DNA of 64,000 bases from Flavobacterium selenitireducens (GCF_014748335.1 NZ_JAAVIY010000001.1:620001-684000), one strand, 5' to 3'; positions 15,451 to 23,849 are shown, numbered from the stretch's first letter. Notes: a model not told the origin generated them from the letters alone. Numbers and translations: made by a program.

Positions 15451-17130
15451 TTAATCATTCTTGTCCATTGCATCTTCGGCTGTCGGTGCAAATTCACTTT
15501 TGCGCGACTGCTGGCTGGCGTGGCGCCTGATGGCTTCCTCGCGATGGTGGACGCTTACTTTGTTGAGGCCTTCCTCGGAATTCTCGAGGTTGTAGGCATC
15601 CTTGAAACCTTTGAGCCTTACGCGTATGTTCTCGTCAACGGCCCTGGTGGTGGTAAATTCATTGATCAGGTCAAGGATGTCGTGGGCGATGTAGACCGTA
15701 TCCGACGCATCGATGATCACTTTAGAATTTCCCGGAATCTTGCTTAGCGTCACTTTGATGGCTGCTTTATTGAGAAACGACACTTCCTGTGCCAGGTCGA
15801 TATGGATCACGTCCCCGTCAGCATATTGCTCCTTTCGGAAGTGATACGCTCTTTTAAGGTTTCCTCTAAGGATGAAAATCACGCTGATTACAAGTCCGAA
15901 TGCTACGCCTTTAAGCAGGTCGGTAAATACGACACCGAGCAATGTGGCGATGAACGGAATGAACTGATACTTACCTTGATGCCAGAAGTGCATGACCACC
16001 GCTGGTTTGGCCAGCTTGTATCCGACGAGCAAAAGCACGGCAGCAAGCGTCGCCAACGGAATTTTATTGAGAAGTACAGGCATCGACAGCACGCATATCA
16101 GCAACAATGTTCCGTGGATGATCGTCGAAAGCTTCGACTTCGCGCCAGCGTTGTTGTTGGCCGAAGTACGCACCACGACAGATGTCATTGGCAAACCGCC
16201 AATCATTCCGCTGATGATGTTTCCGATTCCTTGCGCTTTGAGTTCCACGTTCGTATCGGTATATCGTTTTTGCGCATCCATGCGGTCCGCAGCTTCGATG
16301 CAAAGCAGGGTTTCGATAGAGGCCACCACGGCAATCGTCCCGCCGGTTACCCAAACGTTCGTATTTCCGATCGCACTAAAATTTGGCAAGGTGACAAAAT
16401 TGGCCAGATCGCCAATCGACTGAGGAATGGGAAGCTTGACCAAATGCTCGCCCGAAATTGCAAAACTGCTGCCGGTGCTGATGAAAATCTGGTTCAATAT
16501 GATCCCGACTGCAACCGCAACCAAGGCGCCCGGCACCAACCTGAGTTTCTTCAGGAATCCGACTTTGTCCCACGATATAAGGATCGCCAATGACACCAAG
16601 GTAATGATGATGGAACCCATTTGCACGTAATCGAGCGCACCGATAAGCGACTGAAAAGTATTCGAACCTCCGCTCTCCACAAAAGATTCGTCTCCTTCAA
16701 AACCAGCGTCATAGCCCACGGCATGCGGGATTTGCTTTAGAATGATAATGACGCCTATACCCGCAAGCATTCCTTCGATGACGTTATTCGGAAAATAATT
16801 GGAGATCGTCCCGGCCTTGAGGAATCCGAGCACGAGCTGTATCGCCCCGGCGATGATGACTGCCAACAGGAATATGTCGAACGCGCCGAAATCCGTGATG
16901 GCCGTCAATACGATAGCCGTAAGACCGGCCGCCGGACCGGAAACGCTCAAATGTGACTTACTGAGAAATCCTACGATGATACCACCGATTACGCCGGCAA
17001 TGATTCCGGACAACGGAGGCGCACCCGATGCAAGCGCGATCCCGAGACACAGCGGAAGCGCGACCAAAAATACCACGAGACCCGACGCAAAATCAGACTT
17101 GAGGTATGTAAAAATGTTTGTGTTTTTCAT
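15451..17130 (-). CDS. SulP-family anion (bicarbonate) transporter
   Basis: 559 residues. About eleven membrane helices begin with FASGLVVFLVALPLCLGIAL, typical for the SulP transmembrane core, and a C-terminal cytoplasmic STAS-like domain (about 420-520) follows. The ORF is open to 17169, but the ATG at 17130 starts MKNTNIFTYLKSD, the normal N-terminus. The adjacent carbonic anhydrase argues for bicarbonate as the substrate, probably with sodium, rather than sulfate; this is inference from context. Confidence 0.9.
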   Translation of the reverse strand: MKNTNIFTYLKSDFASGLVVFLVALPLCLGIALASGAPPLSGIIAGVIGGIIVGFLSKSHLSVSGPAAGLTAIVLTAITDFGAFDIFLLAVIIAGAIQLVLGFLKAGTISNYFPNNVIEGMLAGIGVIIILKQIPHAVGYDAGFEGDESFVESGGSNTFQSLIGALDYVQMGSIIITLVSLAILISWDKVGFLKKLRLVPGALVAVAVGIILNQIFISTGSSFAISGEHLVKLPIPQSIGDLANFVTLPNFSAIGNTNVWVTGGTIAVVASIETLLCIEAADRMDAQKRYTDTNVELKAQGIGNIISGMIGGLPMTSVVVRTSANNNAGAKSKLSTIIHGTLLLICVLSMPVLLNKIPLATLAAVLLLVGYKLAKPAVVMHFWHQGKYQFIPFIATLLGVVFTDLLKGVAFGLVISVIFILRGNLKRAYHFRKEQYADGDVIHIDLAQEVSFLNKAAIKVTLSKIPGNSKVIIDASDTVYIAHDILDLINEFTTTRAVDENIRVRLKGFKDAYNLENSEEGLNKVSVHHREEAIRRHASQQSRKSEFAPTAEDAMDKND

Positions 17131-17193
17131 GACCTTTAGAGATTTAATACAATACACGGACAGGCGCACTTTGCGCGGTCCTATTCAATTGCA

Positions 17194-17475
17194 TCAAACC
17201 TGTTCGGGAGGCGGAATGAGGATGCGGGCCGAGAAGGAATCGACCAGGTCGGTAGCACCGCCTTTGACGGGAGCCGACATTTCCTCTATCGAGATCGGGA
17301 TATGGGAAGCGTAATCGCACTTGAGTTCCGCCTTGATTTCCTTGGCAGACCATTCCTCTTCGGACATGTTGTACACGCAAGTCGTATCGCATGATTTCTT
17401 GATCATGCCGATGATGGTCGGCGTGGAAAGAAAAATGACGAACAGCAGTAAAACAAGTCTTACGATAGCTCTCAT
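17194..17475 (-). CDS. hypothetical protein with N-terminal membrane anchor
   Basis: 93 residues: a hydrophobic N-terminal helix (RLVLLLFVIFLSTPTIIGMI) and a ~65-residue exported or membrane-anchored tail with two nearby cysteines (KKSCDTTCVYNMSEEEW) and a third (ELKCDY). I do not recognise the family. It lies 63 bp upstream of the SulP gene on the same strand and could be the first gene of that transcript. Confidence 0.65.
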   Translation of the reverse strand: MRAIVRLVLLLFVIFLSTPTIIGMIKKSCDTTCVYNMSEEEWSAKEIKAELKCDYASHIPISIEEMSAPVKGGATDLVDSFSARILIPPPEQV

Positions 17476-17551
17476 GTGGCAAAAATAGACGGTTCAGTCT
17501 TTTTTCCCAATCTTATGTAGATTAATTTAAAATAAATTTAACGGGAAAGCG

Positions 17552-17593
17552 TCGGCCTGAAACTTTCGAAATCTTCAATTCCAGGCCGATTCT
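17552..17593. terminator. hairpin downstream of dps
   Basis: TCGGCCTG (17552-17559) and CAGGCCGA (17582-17589) form a perfect 8-bp stem with a long loop. The T-rich flank is on the plus strand, so its value for the minus-strand dps transcript is uncertain. Confidence 0.45.
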
Positions 17594-17601
17594 TTTCAGT
17601 A

Positions 17602-18081
17602 TCAGATACTTTCCTCAAGCCAGGCGTTCATCATCCAGATTGTTTTTTCCTGTTCCGAAATGAAGTCGCTTACCATCGAATTCGTACCCTCATCGCCGAT
17701 CTCACCGGACTTCTGCAAAATGTCGCGTTCGATTTTGAGCAAGGCCGCGAGCGAATCCACGATCAGTTGAACGGCTTTTTCATCGTTCGAGACCTTTTTC
17801 CCGACGGCGATTTTGCTGTGGTCGATATAATCCTGGAAAGTGTGCAAAGGCGTTCCTCCAATCGTAAGGACGCGTTCCGCTATCATGTCGATCTTGAGTT
17901 GGGCGTCGTTGTAAAGCTCTTCAAATTTGACGTGCAGGTCAAAAAAGCGCTTGCCGCGGATGTTCCAATGAATGCCGCGAAGATTTTGGTAATACGTTTG
18001 GAAATTCGCCAGGAGCACATTGAGATCGTCGACAAGCTTTTCGGACTCAGCCACCGGAAGACCTAACATATTCGTTTTCAT
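17602..18081 (-). CDS. dps: Dps-family ferritin-like DNA-binding / iron-storage protein
   Basis: 159 residues. The inter-subunit ferroxidase ligands are present at the expected spacing: His38 (in RGIHWN), His50, Glu54, Asp65 and Glu69. The dodecamer oxidises Fe(II) with hydrogen peroxide and stores the iron, protecting DNA. It is transcribed away from oxyR, with 95 bp between the two start codons; OxyR control is therefore likely. Confidence 0.93.
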   Translation of the reverse strand: MKTNMLGLPVAESEKLVDDLNVLLANFQTYYQNLRGIHWNIRGKRFFDLHVKFEELYNDAQLKIDMIAERVLTIGGTPLHTFQDYIDHSKIAVGKKVSNDEKAVQLIVDSLAALLKIERDILQKSGEIGDEGTNSMVSDFISEQEKTIWMMNAWLEESI

Positions 18082-18176
18082 AAAGTTGATTATTTTGAAA
18101 TTCGGAACTTAAATTTAAAGCAATTTTCGATAATTAAAAATTATAGTTTTCTTATTTTTATCACAAATTCCAATAA
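18082..18176. promoter_or_regulatory. dps-oxyR divergent control region
   Basis: 95 bp of AT-rich sequence holds the promoters of both genes and is the only place for an OxyR operator acting on dps. Inverted-repeat-like AT tracts (AATTAAAAATTATAG, ATAATTAAAAATTAT) are present. I cannot define the OxyR site by eye. Confidence 0.5.
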
Positions 18177-19121
18177 ATGACCATTACGCAATTACAATAC
18201 GTGCTCGCAGTTGCCGAACACAAAAATTTTACATTGGCCGCCGAGAAATGTTTCGTCACCCAGCCAACGCTGTCGATGCAGATACAAAAAGTAGAGGACG
18301 AACTGGGCGTTTTGATTTTCGACCGCAGCAAAAAGCCGATCCAACTTACGGATATCGGCCAGAAAATCGTCACGCAAGCCAAGAACATCGTCAATGAATC
18401 CACGCGCATCAAAGATATCGTCGACCAACAGAAAGGTTTTATCGGAGGCGAATTCCGCCTTGGGATCATACCGACGATCATGCCGACGCTGTTGCCGATG
18501 TTCCTCAATAACTTTATCAAGAAATATCCGAAAATTAAATTGGTGATCGAGGAGCTCAACACCGACGAAATCATCGCACGCCTAAAAAACGGCCATCTCG
18601 ACGCCGCTATCGCCGCCACTCCGCTACAGGAGGAAAAACTGAAAGAAATCGTATTGTATTACGAACCATTCGTGGCTTACGTTCCGGAAGGTCATTCGGT
18701 ATCGTCAAAATCAGAGCTGTTGATTACCGATCTGAATGTCGATGAAATATTGCTGCTTCAGGATGGTCACTGCTTCCGCGACGGCATATTAAACCTTTGC
18801 AAGCGGTCGGATATAAACGAGAACGGGCATTTCACGATCGCCAGCGGTAGTTTTGAAACGTTGATAAAGCTCGCCGACGAAGGACTCGGCACGACGCTTC
18901 TTCCCTATCTCCACACGCTCGATCTCAAAGAAGCCGACAAAAAGAAACTGCACCATTTCCAGGATCCGAAACCGTCGCGCGAGGTAAGTCTTATTTTCCC
19001 CAGGACGGAGCTGAAGATTCATATCATAGATGCGCTTCGTACGACGATTGCCGGAGTTGTAAAAGGCGCGATCGTGTTCCAGAATGTGGAAATCATCAGT
19101 CCGCTCCCGAATAAAAAATAG
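18177..19121 (+). CDS. oxyR: hydrogen-peroxide sensor OxyR (LysR family)
   Basis: 314 residues. An N-terminal LysR winged helix-turn-helix (FTLAAEKCFVTQPTLSMQIQ) precedes an effector domain. The two redox cysteines fall at Cys199 and Cys208 in DGHCFRDGILNLCKR, the same numbering as E. coli OxyR, which forms a disulfide on contact with H2O2 and then activates target genes. Its divergent partner is dps, a classical target. The extra Cys25 in the DNA-binding domain is not part of the sensor pair. Confidence 0.93.
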   Translation: MTITQLQYVLAVAEHKNFTLAAEKCFVTQPTLSMQIQKVEDELGVLIFDRSKKPIQLTDIGQKIVTQAKNIVNESTRIKDIVDQQKGFIGGEFRLGIIPTIMPTLLPMFLNNFIKKYPKIKLVIEELNTDEIIARLKNGHLDAAIAATPLQEEKLKEIVLYYEPFVAYVPEGHSVSSKSELLITDLNVDEILLLQDGHCFRDGILNLCKRSDINENGHFTIASGSFETLIKLADEGLGTTLLPYLHTLDLKEADKKKLHHFQDPKPSREVSLIFPRTELKIHIIDALRTTIAGVVKGAIVFQNVEIISPLPNKK

Positions 19122-19123
19122 GC

Positions 19124-19148
19124 AAAAAAAAGAAGCCGATGTGGCTTC
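19124..19148 (-). terminator. terminator of the 64-aa gene
   Basis: GAAGCC (19132-19137) pairs with GGCTTC (19143-19148) around a 5-nt loop; the minus-strand transcript then reads eight Us. It also lies just after the oxyR stop. Confidence 0.8.
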
Positions 19149-19152
19149 TCGT

Positions 19153-19347
19153 TCAATCGATGATGGTCAGGCAAGGCTTCAGTTCCGGCTTTTGTTTGGT
19201 AAAGTAATCCAACCAGCGTTTTAACATCTCGATTTCGTAAGGAAGCAGCACTTTAATGGCTTTCCTCAACTCCTTTACGAACAGTTTGGGATCAAAACTC
19301 ACCCGCTCGAGCACATTTTTAGTGTAATCGTAAATCATTCGCGGCAT
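19153..19347 (-). CDS. 64-aa protein, paralogue A
   Basis: Small soluble protein, MPRMIYDYTKNVLERV... to ...KPCLTIID. It aligns without gaps to the next small gene: shared blocks are YTK, LERVSFDP.LF.KEL.KA, KVLLPYE.E.LK.WL and KPELKPCL. Two or three helices are likely; no known domain is recognised. Each copy has its own terminator, so the two are separate transcripts. Role unknown; position next to oxyR may be coincidental. Confidence 0.8.
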   Translation of the reverse strand: MPRMIYDYTKNVLERVSFDPKLFVKELRKAIKVLLPYEIEMLKRWLDYFTKQKPELKPCLTIID

Positions 19348-19533
19348 AATGTAAGATTTAGGGTTTCTCTTTAAAACATTAAAACATTGAGGTAAAACTA
19401 AACATCTTCAAGTTTCCGACCAAGAAAAAGCACCAGAAAACATCGATTAAATGCCTTTTATATCGATAAAATACATAATTTATGAAATTAATTAAATAAT
19501 TTTCTTACAAAAAATACAAGCAATTGAAATAAA

Positions 19534-19558
19534 AAAAGGAGCCGTTTAAGCTCCTTTT
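19534..19558 (-). terminator. terminator of the 65-aa paralogue
   Basis: AAAAGGAGC (19534-19542) and GCTCCTTTT (19550-19558) form a perfect stem with a 7-nt loop and A/T flanks. Confidence 0.88.
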
Positions 19559-19561
19559 ATT

Positions 19562-19759
19562 TTATTTGTTCACGTATATAAGACAGGGTTTCAGTTCGGG
19601 TTTGGCCGTGGTAAAATTCTCCAGCCATTCTTTTAATTGTTCCACCTCGTAAGGAAGAAGGACTTTTAAAGCTTTTTTCAGTTCCTTGGTGAACAGTGAA
19701 GGATCAAAACTGACTCTTTCCAGAATCTCTTTTGTGTAGGAAAACATGGTTCTCTTCAT
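19562..19759 (-). CDS. 65-aa protein, paralogue B
   Basis: Paralogue of the 64-aa protein, about 65% identical by eye over the whole length. The frame is open to 19807, but starting at the ATG at 19759 gives MKRTMFSYTKEILERV, which aligns end to end with paralogue A, so that start is preferred. The C-terminus is KPELKPCLIYVNK, with the single cysteine conserved. No function can be assigned. Confidence 0.8.
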   Translation of the reverse strand: MKRTMFSYTKEILERVSFDPSLFTKELKKALKVLLPYEVEQLKEWLENFTTAKPELKPCLIYVNK

Positions 19760-19937
19760 ACTGCGATTGAACGTTAATTGAGGTAATTTGATTGTTGGTT
19801 CTCTCAAATGTAATCAAAAATTACATCGATTGAGTCGAGATGGAGTTGTTAATTAACAATAGAATTTACAACGGAATCCGCAAACACCTGACCTATAACG
19901 CGGCCATCGCATCAGATTCTTAAAAAAACCTTAAAAT

Positions 19938-20615
19938 TTAGTAAGATGAATTTTCTGACTTTAACGCCCTGAACATCTCGCGCTTTCCCGGAGGTCCTGC
20001 CAATTTCCCGACCCGAAATCCGGATTCAGTCATGGCGCGTTTGATCGGGCTGCGTGCCGCATAGGTTACTAGTACGCCCTCCGACTTCAATGCTGCGAAC
20101 ATTTTGGCGAAAATGCTGGCGCTCCACAATTCTGGTTGAACCCGGTATCCGAAAGCGTCAAAATAAATTAGATCGTATTTGGAGACATCGTCGATCTCGT
20201 GAAAAAAGCGCTGCTGTTTGGTTAGCGTAAAAGTTGTGGAGACGGCGATTGGAGTTTCCCAGGCGCTTTCGTGTATTTTCTGAAATTCCGACCGATACGC
20301 TTCCGCCTGTAGCGACTCCACATAGTTGAGCTGCACGACTTCGGTTGCGGGAATCGGATACGCTTCCACGCCCGTGTAATCAATGGTTTGTTTGAAGCGC
20401 TGGGATTCCAAAAACGTGATAAACGCATTCAACCCAGTCCCGAACCCGATTTCTAAAATAGAAACAGGCCTTCCCTCAAAAAGAGAAAGCCCGTTTTTTA
20501 TGAATACGTGGTACGCTTCCTGGATCGCGCCGTGCCTGGAATGATACGACTCGCCCCAATCCGGCAAGTGGATCGTAGTAGAACCATCGGCCGTGCGGAT
20601 GATTTCGCGTTTCAC
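19938..20615 (-). CDS. mnmD: tRNA 5-methylaminomethyl-2-thiouridine methyltransferase MnmD
   Basis: 225 residues, the stand-alone methyltransferase domain corresponding to the N-terminal half of E. coli MnmC, without the FAD oxidase half. The SAM-binding motif is LEIGFGTGLNAF; YDLIYFDAFGYRVQPELWS carries the catalytic region and VTYAARSPIKRAM the end of the Rossmann core. It would make the final methylation of wobble uridine 34. Its start overlaps the stop of the cytochrome gene by 4 bp (ATGA). Confidence 0.9.
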   Translation of the reverse strand: MKREIIRTADGSTTIHLPDWGESYHSRHGAIQEAYHVFIKNGLSLFEGRPVSILEIGFGTGLNAFITFLESQRFKQTIDYTGVEAYPIPATEVVQLNYVESLQAEAYRSEFQKIHESAWETPIAVSTTFTLTKQQRFFHEIDDVSKYDLIYFDAFGYRVQPELWSASIFAKMFAALKSEGVLVTYAARSPIKRAMTESGFRVGKLAGPPGKREMFRALKSENSSY

Positions 20616-21079
20616 TGTTTGATATACAATTTTTTAATCCTCGCGATCGGGCCTGCACATTTTACCTGATGGCATTGTATGCAAGCGTCCACGCCATCGT
20701 TGAAGTGCTTTTGCGCGTTCTTCGGGTCTTTGTAGATCAATTCCTGGGCCTTGATGAAGTCGGCGGCTTTTTCTTTGAAGAACGCATCGTTTTCAGACGG
20801 GTCGGTCATCGCCGCGCTGTGGATCTTTTGGAAATGGCTCGGAAATTCACCAATCGTTTCTCCATTCCTGATACGTTCCTTGAGCCTTTGGTTGTCGACA
20901 TACATTTGCTCCATGAGCATCGCCATTTCAGACATTTCGTACATTTCGAACTTCTTGCCCGATGCCGAATCCTTGGCCACAACAGTAGTATCTGCAGTTG
21001 CCGTCGACTCAACTTTTTCCTTGGATTGGCATCCGAAAATAAGCAAGGCCGAAGCCAGTGCCGTCAAAAATCGCTTCAT
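20612..21079 (-). CDS. c-type cytochrome lipoprotein (c556-like)
   Basis: 155 residues. Lipobox at Cys17 (LLIFGC) places it on the envelope. The body is helical and the single haem-binding motif CIQCH lies near the C-terminus (133-137), followed by a further Cys141, the arrangement of cytochrome c'/c556 four-helix proteins. Electron partners are unknown. It overlaps the DUF4920 gene upstream (stop/start ATGA at 21076) and mnmD downstream, so all three are translationally coupled. Confidence 0.85.
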   Translation of the reverse strand: MKRFLTALASALLIFGCQSKEKVESTATADTTVVAKDSASGKKFEMYEMSEMAMLMEQMYVDNQRLKERIRNGETIGEFPSHFQKIHSAAMTDPSENDAFFKEKAADFIKAQELIYKDPKNAQKHFNDGVDACIQCHQVKCAGPIARIKKLYIKQ

Positions 21080-21705
21080 TGCGCTAAGAGGACGCCGTCC
21101 GCAAGGAAAGCATACGTGATTTGAGGTTCTTTGATTTTGTCTATTTCCTGTTGGGATTTGCCTCCGTCTTTCGCATAATGCTTGAGCTCGGCCACTGAAA
21201 TCTCGTCAATGTACGCCTTACCGCTTACGATAGCCGTGGAATTGTCAGCGTTTAGTGGAACGAAAAATTCATAATCCTTGAATCTCACAAAAGCGTTTTT
21301 CTTTTGCGGAAGATCCATTTTCATCCAACATCCTTTTTTCTTGCAAACACTCGAAACCTTCGACTTGAACTTGATCTGGATCGTATCGCCTTTTTTGAGA
21401 CCTTCATATTTCTTGAGCATGGCAGCATCGGAAAGCGCTTTGTCGGCCGTAATTTTCTTGCCGAAAGTCGCATATTTAGGCTCTTGCTGTTCCGTGGACA
21501 AAACTTTCGGAAAACGCGAATCGGCCGGCGCAGCTTCGAAATTGGCGGCGAGAAGCCTGGATTGTTTCGACGGGAAAAGCGCAACCGTGTCCTTTTTAAT
21601 GGTATCGGCAGGAGTTTCGGCCGGTTGGTCCGGAGCAGGCTGGCTTTCTTGCTTGCATGATGCGAACGCGACCAAAGCCGCCGATAGGAACAATACTTTT
21701 TTCAT
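21076..21705 (-). CDS. DUF4920 lipoprotein
   Basis: 209 residues. Signal peptide with lipobox FASC (Cys17), a Pro/Ala-rich linker to about residue 40, then the DUF4920 domain: TFGKKITADKALSD, a two-cysteine segment SSVCKKKGCWMKMDLP and FVRFKDYEFFVPLN. The domain resembles small OB-fold envelope proteins; function unknown, and the cysteine pair could bind metal or be redox active. It is the first gene of the operon with the cytochrome and mnmD. A TATTTTTG box on the minus strand (21737-21744) is a plausible promoter. Confidence 0.85.
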   Translation of the reverse strand: MKKVLFLSAALVAFASCKQESQPAPDQPAETPADTIKKDTVALFPSKQSRLLAANFEAAPADSRFPKVLSTEQQEPKYATFGKKITADKALSDAAMLKKYEGLKKGDTIQIKFKSKVSSVCKKKGCWMKMDLPQKKNAFVRFKDYEFFVPLNADNSTAIVSGKAYIDEISVAELKHYAKDGGKSQQEIDKIKEPQITYAFLADGVLLAQ

Positions 21706-21976
21706 ATTACTAAGGAATTTTCGTTATCGTTTGCGGCAAAAATAATCAGTTTTTCCGACAAGCGGCTATAATTTAACCTGTTAATGTCCGATTGGGACGA
21801 CAGCTGTGTTTTTCGGACAGAAGCCAGTCAGAAATATTTGGTGGCGCGTGCCTGGCAGCAAGGTTTTTTAGTATTTTAGCCCACGAGGACGCTATTGTCC
21901 GAACATTTACAAATTGCAAAACCAATCAATTGTAAGTCAATTACTTGGCCGCGTGATTTCCAAATACGATAATGGA

Positions 21977-23044
21977 ATGAGTCCAAACACCGACGACGAA
22001 ATCGATGTAGTAACCGCCGCTTCGTCCAAAATCGATACGGTAGATTTCGAGAATTTACTATTCGGGAATATTTTTTCCGACCACATGCTGAGTTGTGATT
22101 TCCGCAATGGCAAATGGGAAAAGCCCGAGATCAAACCCTATGAGCCGTTCCTGCTCGATCCTTCGGCCAAGGTATTCCATTACGGACAGGCCATTTTTGA
22201 AGGGATGAAAGCTTACAAACACGAAGACGACAACGTCTGGCTTTTTCGTCCGGACCAAAATTTCGATCGCTTCAACAAATCCGCTGTTCGATTGGCAATG
22301 CCGGAAATTACCGAAAAAATATTCATTGACGGCCTCAAACGCCTGCTCGACATCGAACGCAATTGGATCAAAAAAGGAAAAGGCAATACGCTTTACATCC
22401 GGCCTTTTATGATCGCCATCGGATCAGGCGTCGTAGCGGCACCATCGACCCAATACCGGTTCATGGTGATTCTTTCCCCTGCCAAGGCTTACTACTCGGG
22501 AGAAGTCAAGGTCATCATAGCCGATCATTACAGCCGTGCGGCAAATGGCGGGATCGGTGCGGCGAAAGCGGCGGGGAATTATTCCGCACAATTTTATCCT
22601 ACTAAACTGGCCAACGAGAAAGGCTTCCAGCAAATCATCTGGACCGACGACGCTACGCACACAAAACTCGAAGAAGCCGGAACGATGAACGTCTTTTTCC
22701 GGATAAACGACACCCTCCTCACCGCTCCGACGAGCGAAAGGATTTTGGACGGCGTCACGCGAAAAAGCCTGATCGACATCGCAAAAAGTCTTGGCATTGA
22801 CGTGGACGTACGCCCGGTTCTGGTATCGGAACTCGTCGAGGCGGCGCAAAATGGAAGCCTCAAGGAAGTATTTGGTGCCGGAACGGCCGCTGTGGTCAAT
22901 CCAATCGTCGGATTCAGTTATGACGACCACTACCACGAATTGCCCAAAATGAGTAATTCTTATGCCTCACTACTTAAGGAAAAACTGACAGACATACAGC
23001 ACGGGCTTTCCGCCGATGAGTTCGGATGGATGGTTAAGGTTTAA
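21977..23044 (+). CDS. ilvE: branched-chain amino acid aminotransferase
   Basis: 355 residues, fold-type IV PLP enzyme that transaminates leucine, isoleucine and valine with glutamate/2-oxoglutarate. Characteristic segments are VFHYGQAIFEGMKAY near the N-terminus, the PLP-lysine region GIGAAKAAGNYSAQ and the C-terminal EVFGAGTAAVVNPIV. The frame is open back to a TTG at 21914, but the ATG at 21977 starts MSPNTDDEIDVV, giving the family's normal length. The last codons (Val-Lys-Val) are already part of the heptamer repeat that follows. Confidence 0.92.
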   Translation: MSPNTDDEIDVVTAASSKIDTVDFENLLFGNIFSDHMLSCDFRNGKWEKPEIKPYEPFLLDPSAKVFHYGQAIFEGMKAYKHEDDNVWLFRPDQNFDRFNKSAVRLAMPEITEKIFIDGLKRLLDIERNWIKKGKGNTLYIRPFMIAIGSGVVAAPSTQYRFMVILSPAKAYYSGEVKVIIADHYSRAANGGIGAAKAAGNYSAQFYPTKLANEKGFQQIIWTDDATHTKLEEAGTMNVFFRINDTLLTAPTSERILDGVTRKSLIDIAKSLGIDVDVRPVLVSELVEAAQNGSLKEVFGAGTAAVVNPIVGFSYDDHYHELPKMSNSYASLLKEKLTDIQHGLSADEFGWMVKV

Positions 23045-23166
23045 GGTTTAAGGTTTAAGGTTTAAGGTTTAAGGTTTAAGGTTTAAGGTTTAAGGTTTAA
23101 GGTTTAAGGTTTAAGGTTTAAGGTTTAAGGTTTAAGGTTTAAGGTTTAAGGTTTAAGGTTTAAGGT
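23034..23166 (+). repeat. 19 perfect tandem copies of TTAAGGT
   Basis: 133 bp made of nineteen identical heptamers (read GGTTTAA in another register). The first copies encode the last residues and the TAA stop of ilvE, so the array begins inside the gene and runs into the intergenic space. The perfect identity suggests recent slippage or strong constraint. Confidence 0.97.
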
Positions 23167-23209
23167 AAAATTCGTTTTTCGGGATTAATGATCGAGATTT
23201 TCAATTTTA

Positions 23210-23446
23210 AACTTTTAACAACTTTATACAATCCAAACTTCGAACTTCAAACAACCCAAACTTTAAACTTTAAACAATTTAAACTTCAAACAACCCAAAC
23301 TTCGAACTTCAAACAACCCAAACTTTAAACTTTAAACTTTAAACAATTTAAACTTCAAACAACCCAAACTTCAAACTTCAAACAACCCAAACTTTAAACT
23401 TTAAACAATTTAAACTTCAAACAACCCAAACTTTAAACATTTCAAC
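23210..23446 (-). repeat. degenerate heptamer-based satellite with 62-69-bp higher-order period
   Basis: On the minus strand the text is built from GTTTAAA, GTTTGAA and GTTTGGG-like heptamers. A 14-bp marker TAAACAATTTAAAC (plus strand) recurs at 23271, 23340 and 23402, so larger blocks of 69 and 62 bp (differing by one heptamer) have been duplicated. It begins at the stop codon of the minus-strand gene and faces the ilvE array. Confidence 0.9.
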
Positions 23447-23849
23447 CCTTAAACTCCTCCGAAACCTGTCCCAGAATTTTAGAAAAATCGGGTTTGAAGT
23501 AGTTCGGGCCTTTCATGACCTTGCCGTCTTGGCGATAGATCGGCTTTCCGTCCTCACCTAATTTGCTCATGTTGCTGCGCTGGATTTCGTCGAACACTTC
23601 CTCGATCTTGTGTTGAAGACCGTGCTCGATGATCGTTCCGCAAAGGATGTACAACATGTCTCCCAACGCATCGGCAATTTCTACGATATCGTTGTTTTGC
23701 GCGGCTTCAAGGTATTCCTCGTTTTCTTCTTTCATCAGGTTGAAGCGCAACATATTTTTGTTTGAACCGAGATCTGCTTTGGGTTCGAAGGCATAGCCGA
23801 GGTCGAAGGAAGTGTGGAATTCCTTGACCGAATCGATTTGTTTCTGCAT
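23442..23849 (-). CDS. MazG-like nucleoside triphosphate pyrophosphohydrolase
   Basis: 135 residues of the all-alpha NTP pyrophosphatase superfamily (DR2231/PRA-PH-like). Metal ligands are visible in LMKEENEEYLEAA and EIADALGDMLYILCGT (ExxE...ExxxD). A C-terminal extension GPNYFKPDFSKIL is usual for this subgroup. It hydrolyses a non-canonical or excess NTP to NMP and pyrophosphate; the substrate is not determined. It is convergent with ilvE. Confidence 0.85.
   Translation of the reverse strand: MQKQIDSVKEFHTSFDLGYAFEPKADLGSNKNMLRFNLMKEENEEYLEAAQNNDIVEIADALGDMLYILCGTIIEHGLQHKIEEVFDEIQRSNMSKLGEDGKPIYRQDGKVMKGPNYFKPDFSKILGQVSEEFKG

Noticed and set aside
21914..21976. TTG start 21 codons upstream of ilvE
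   Set aside because: The ATG at 21977 gives the usual 355-residue length; the added residues have no counterpart in the family.
23034..23446. CRISPR array
   Set aside because: The units are 7 bp, contiguous and without unique spacers; no cas genes lie nearby.
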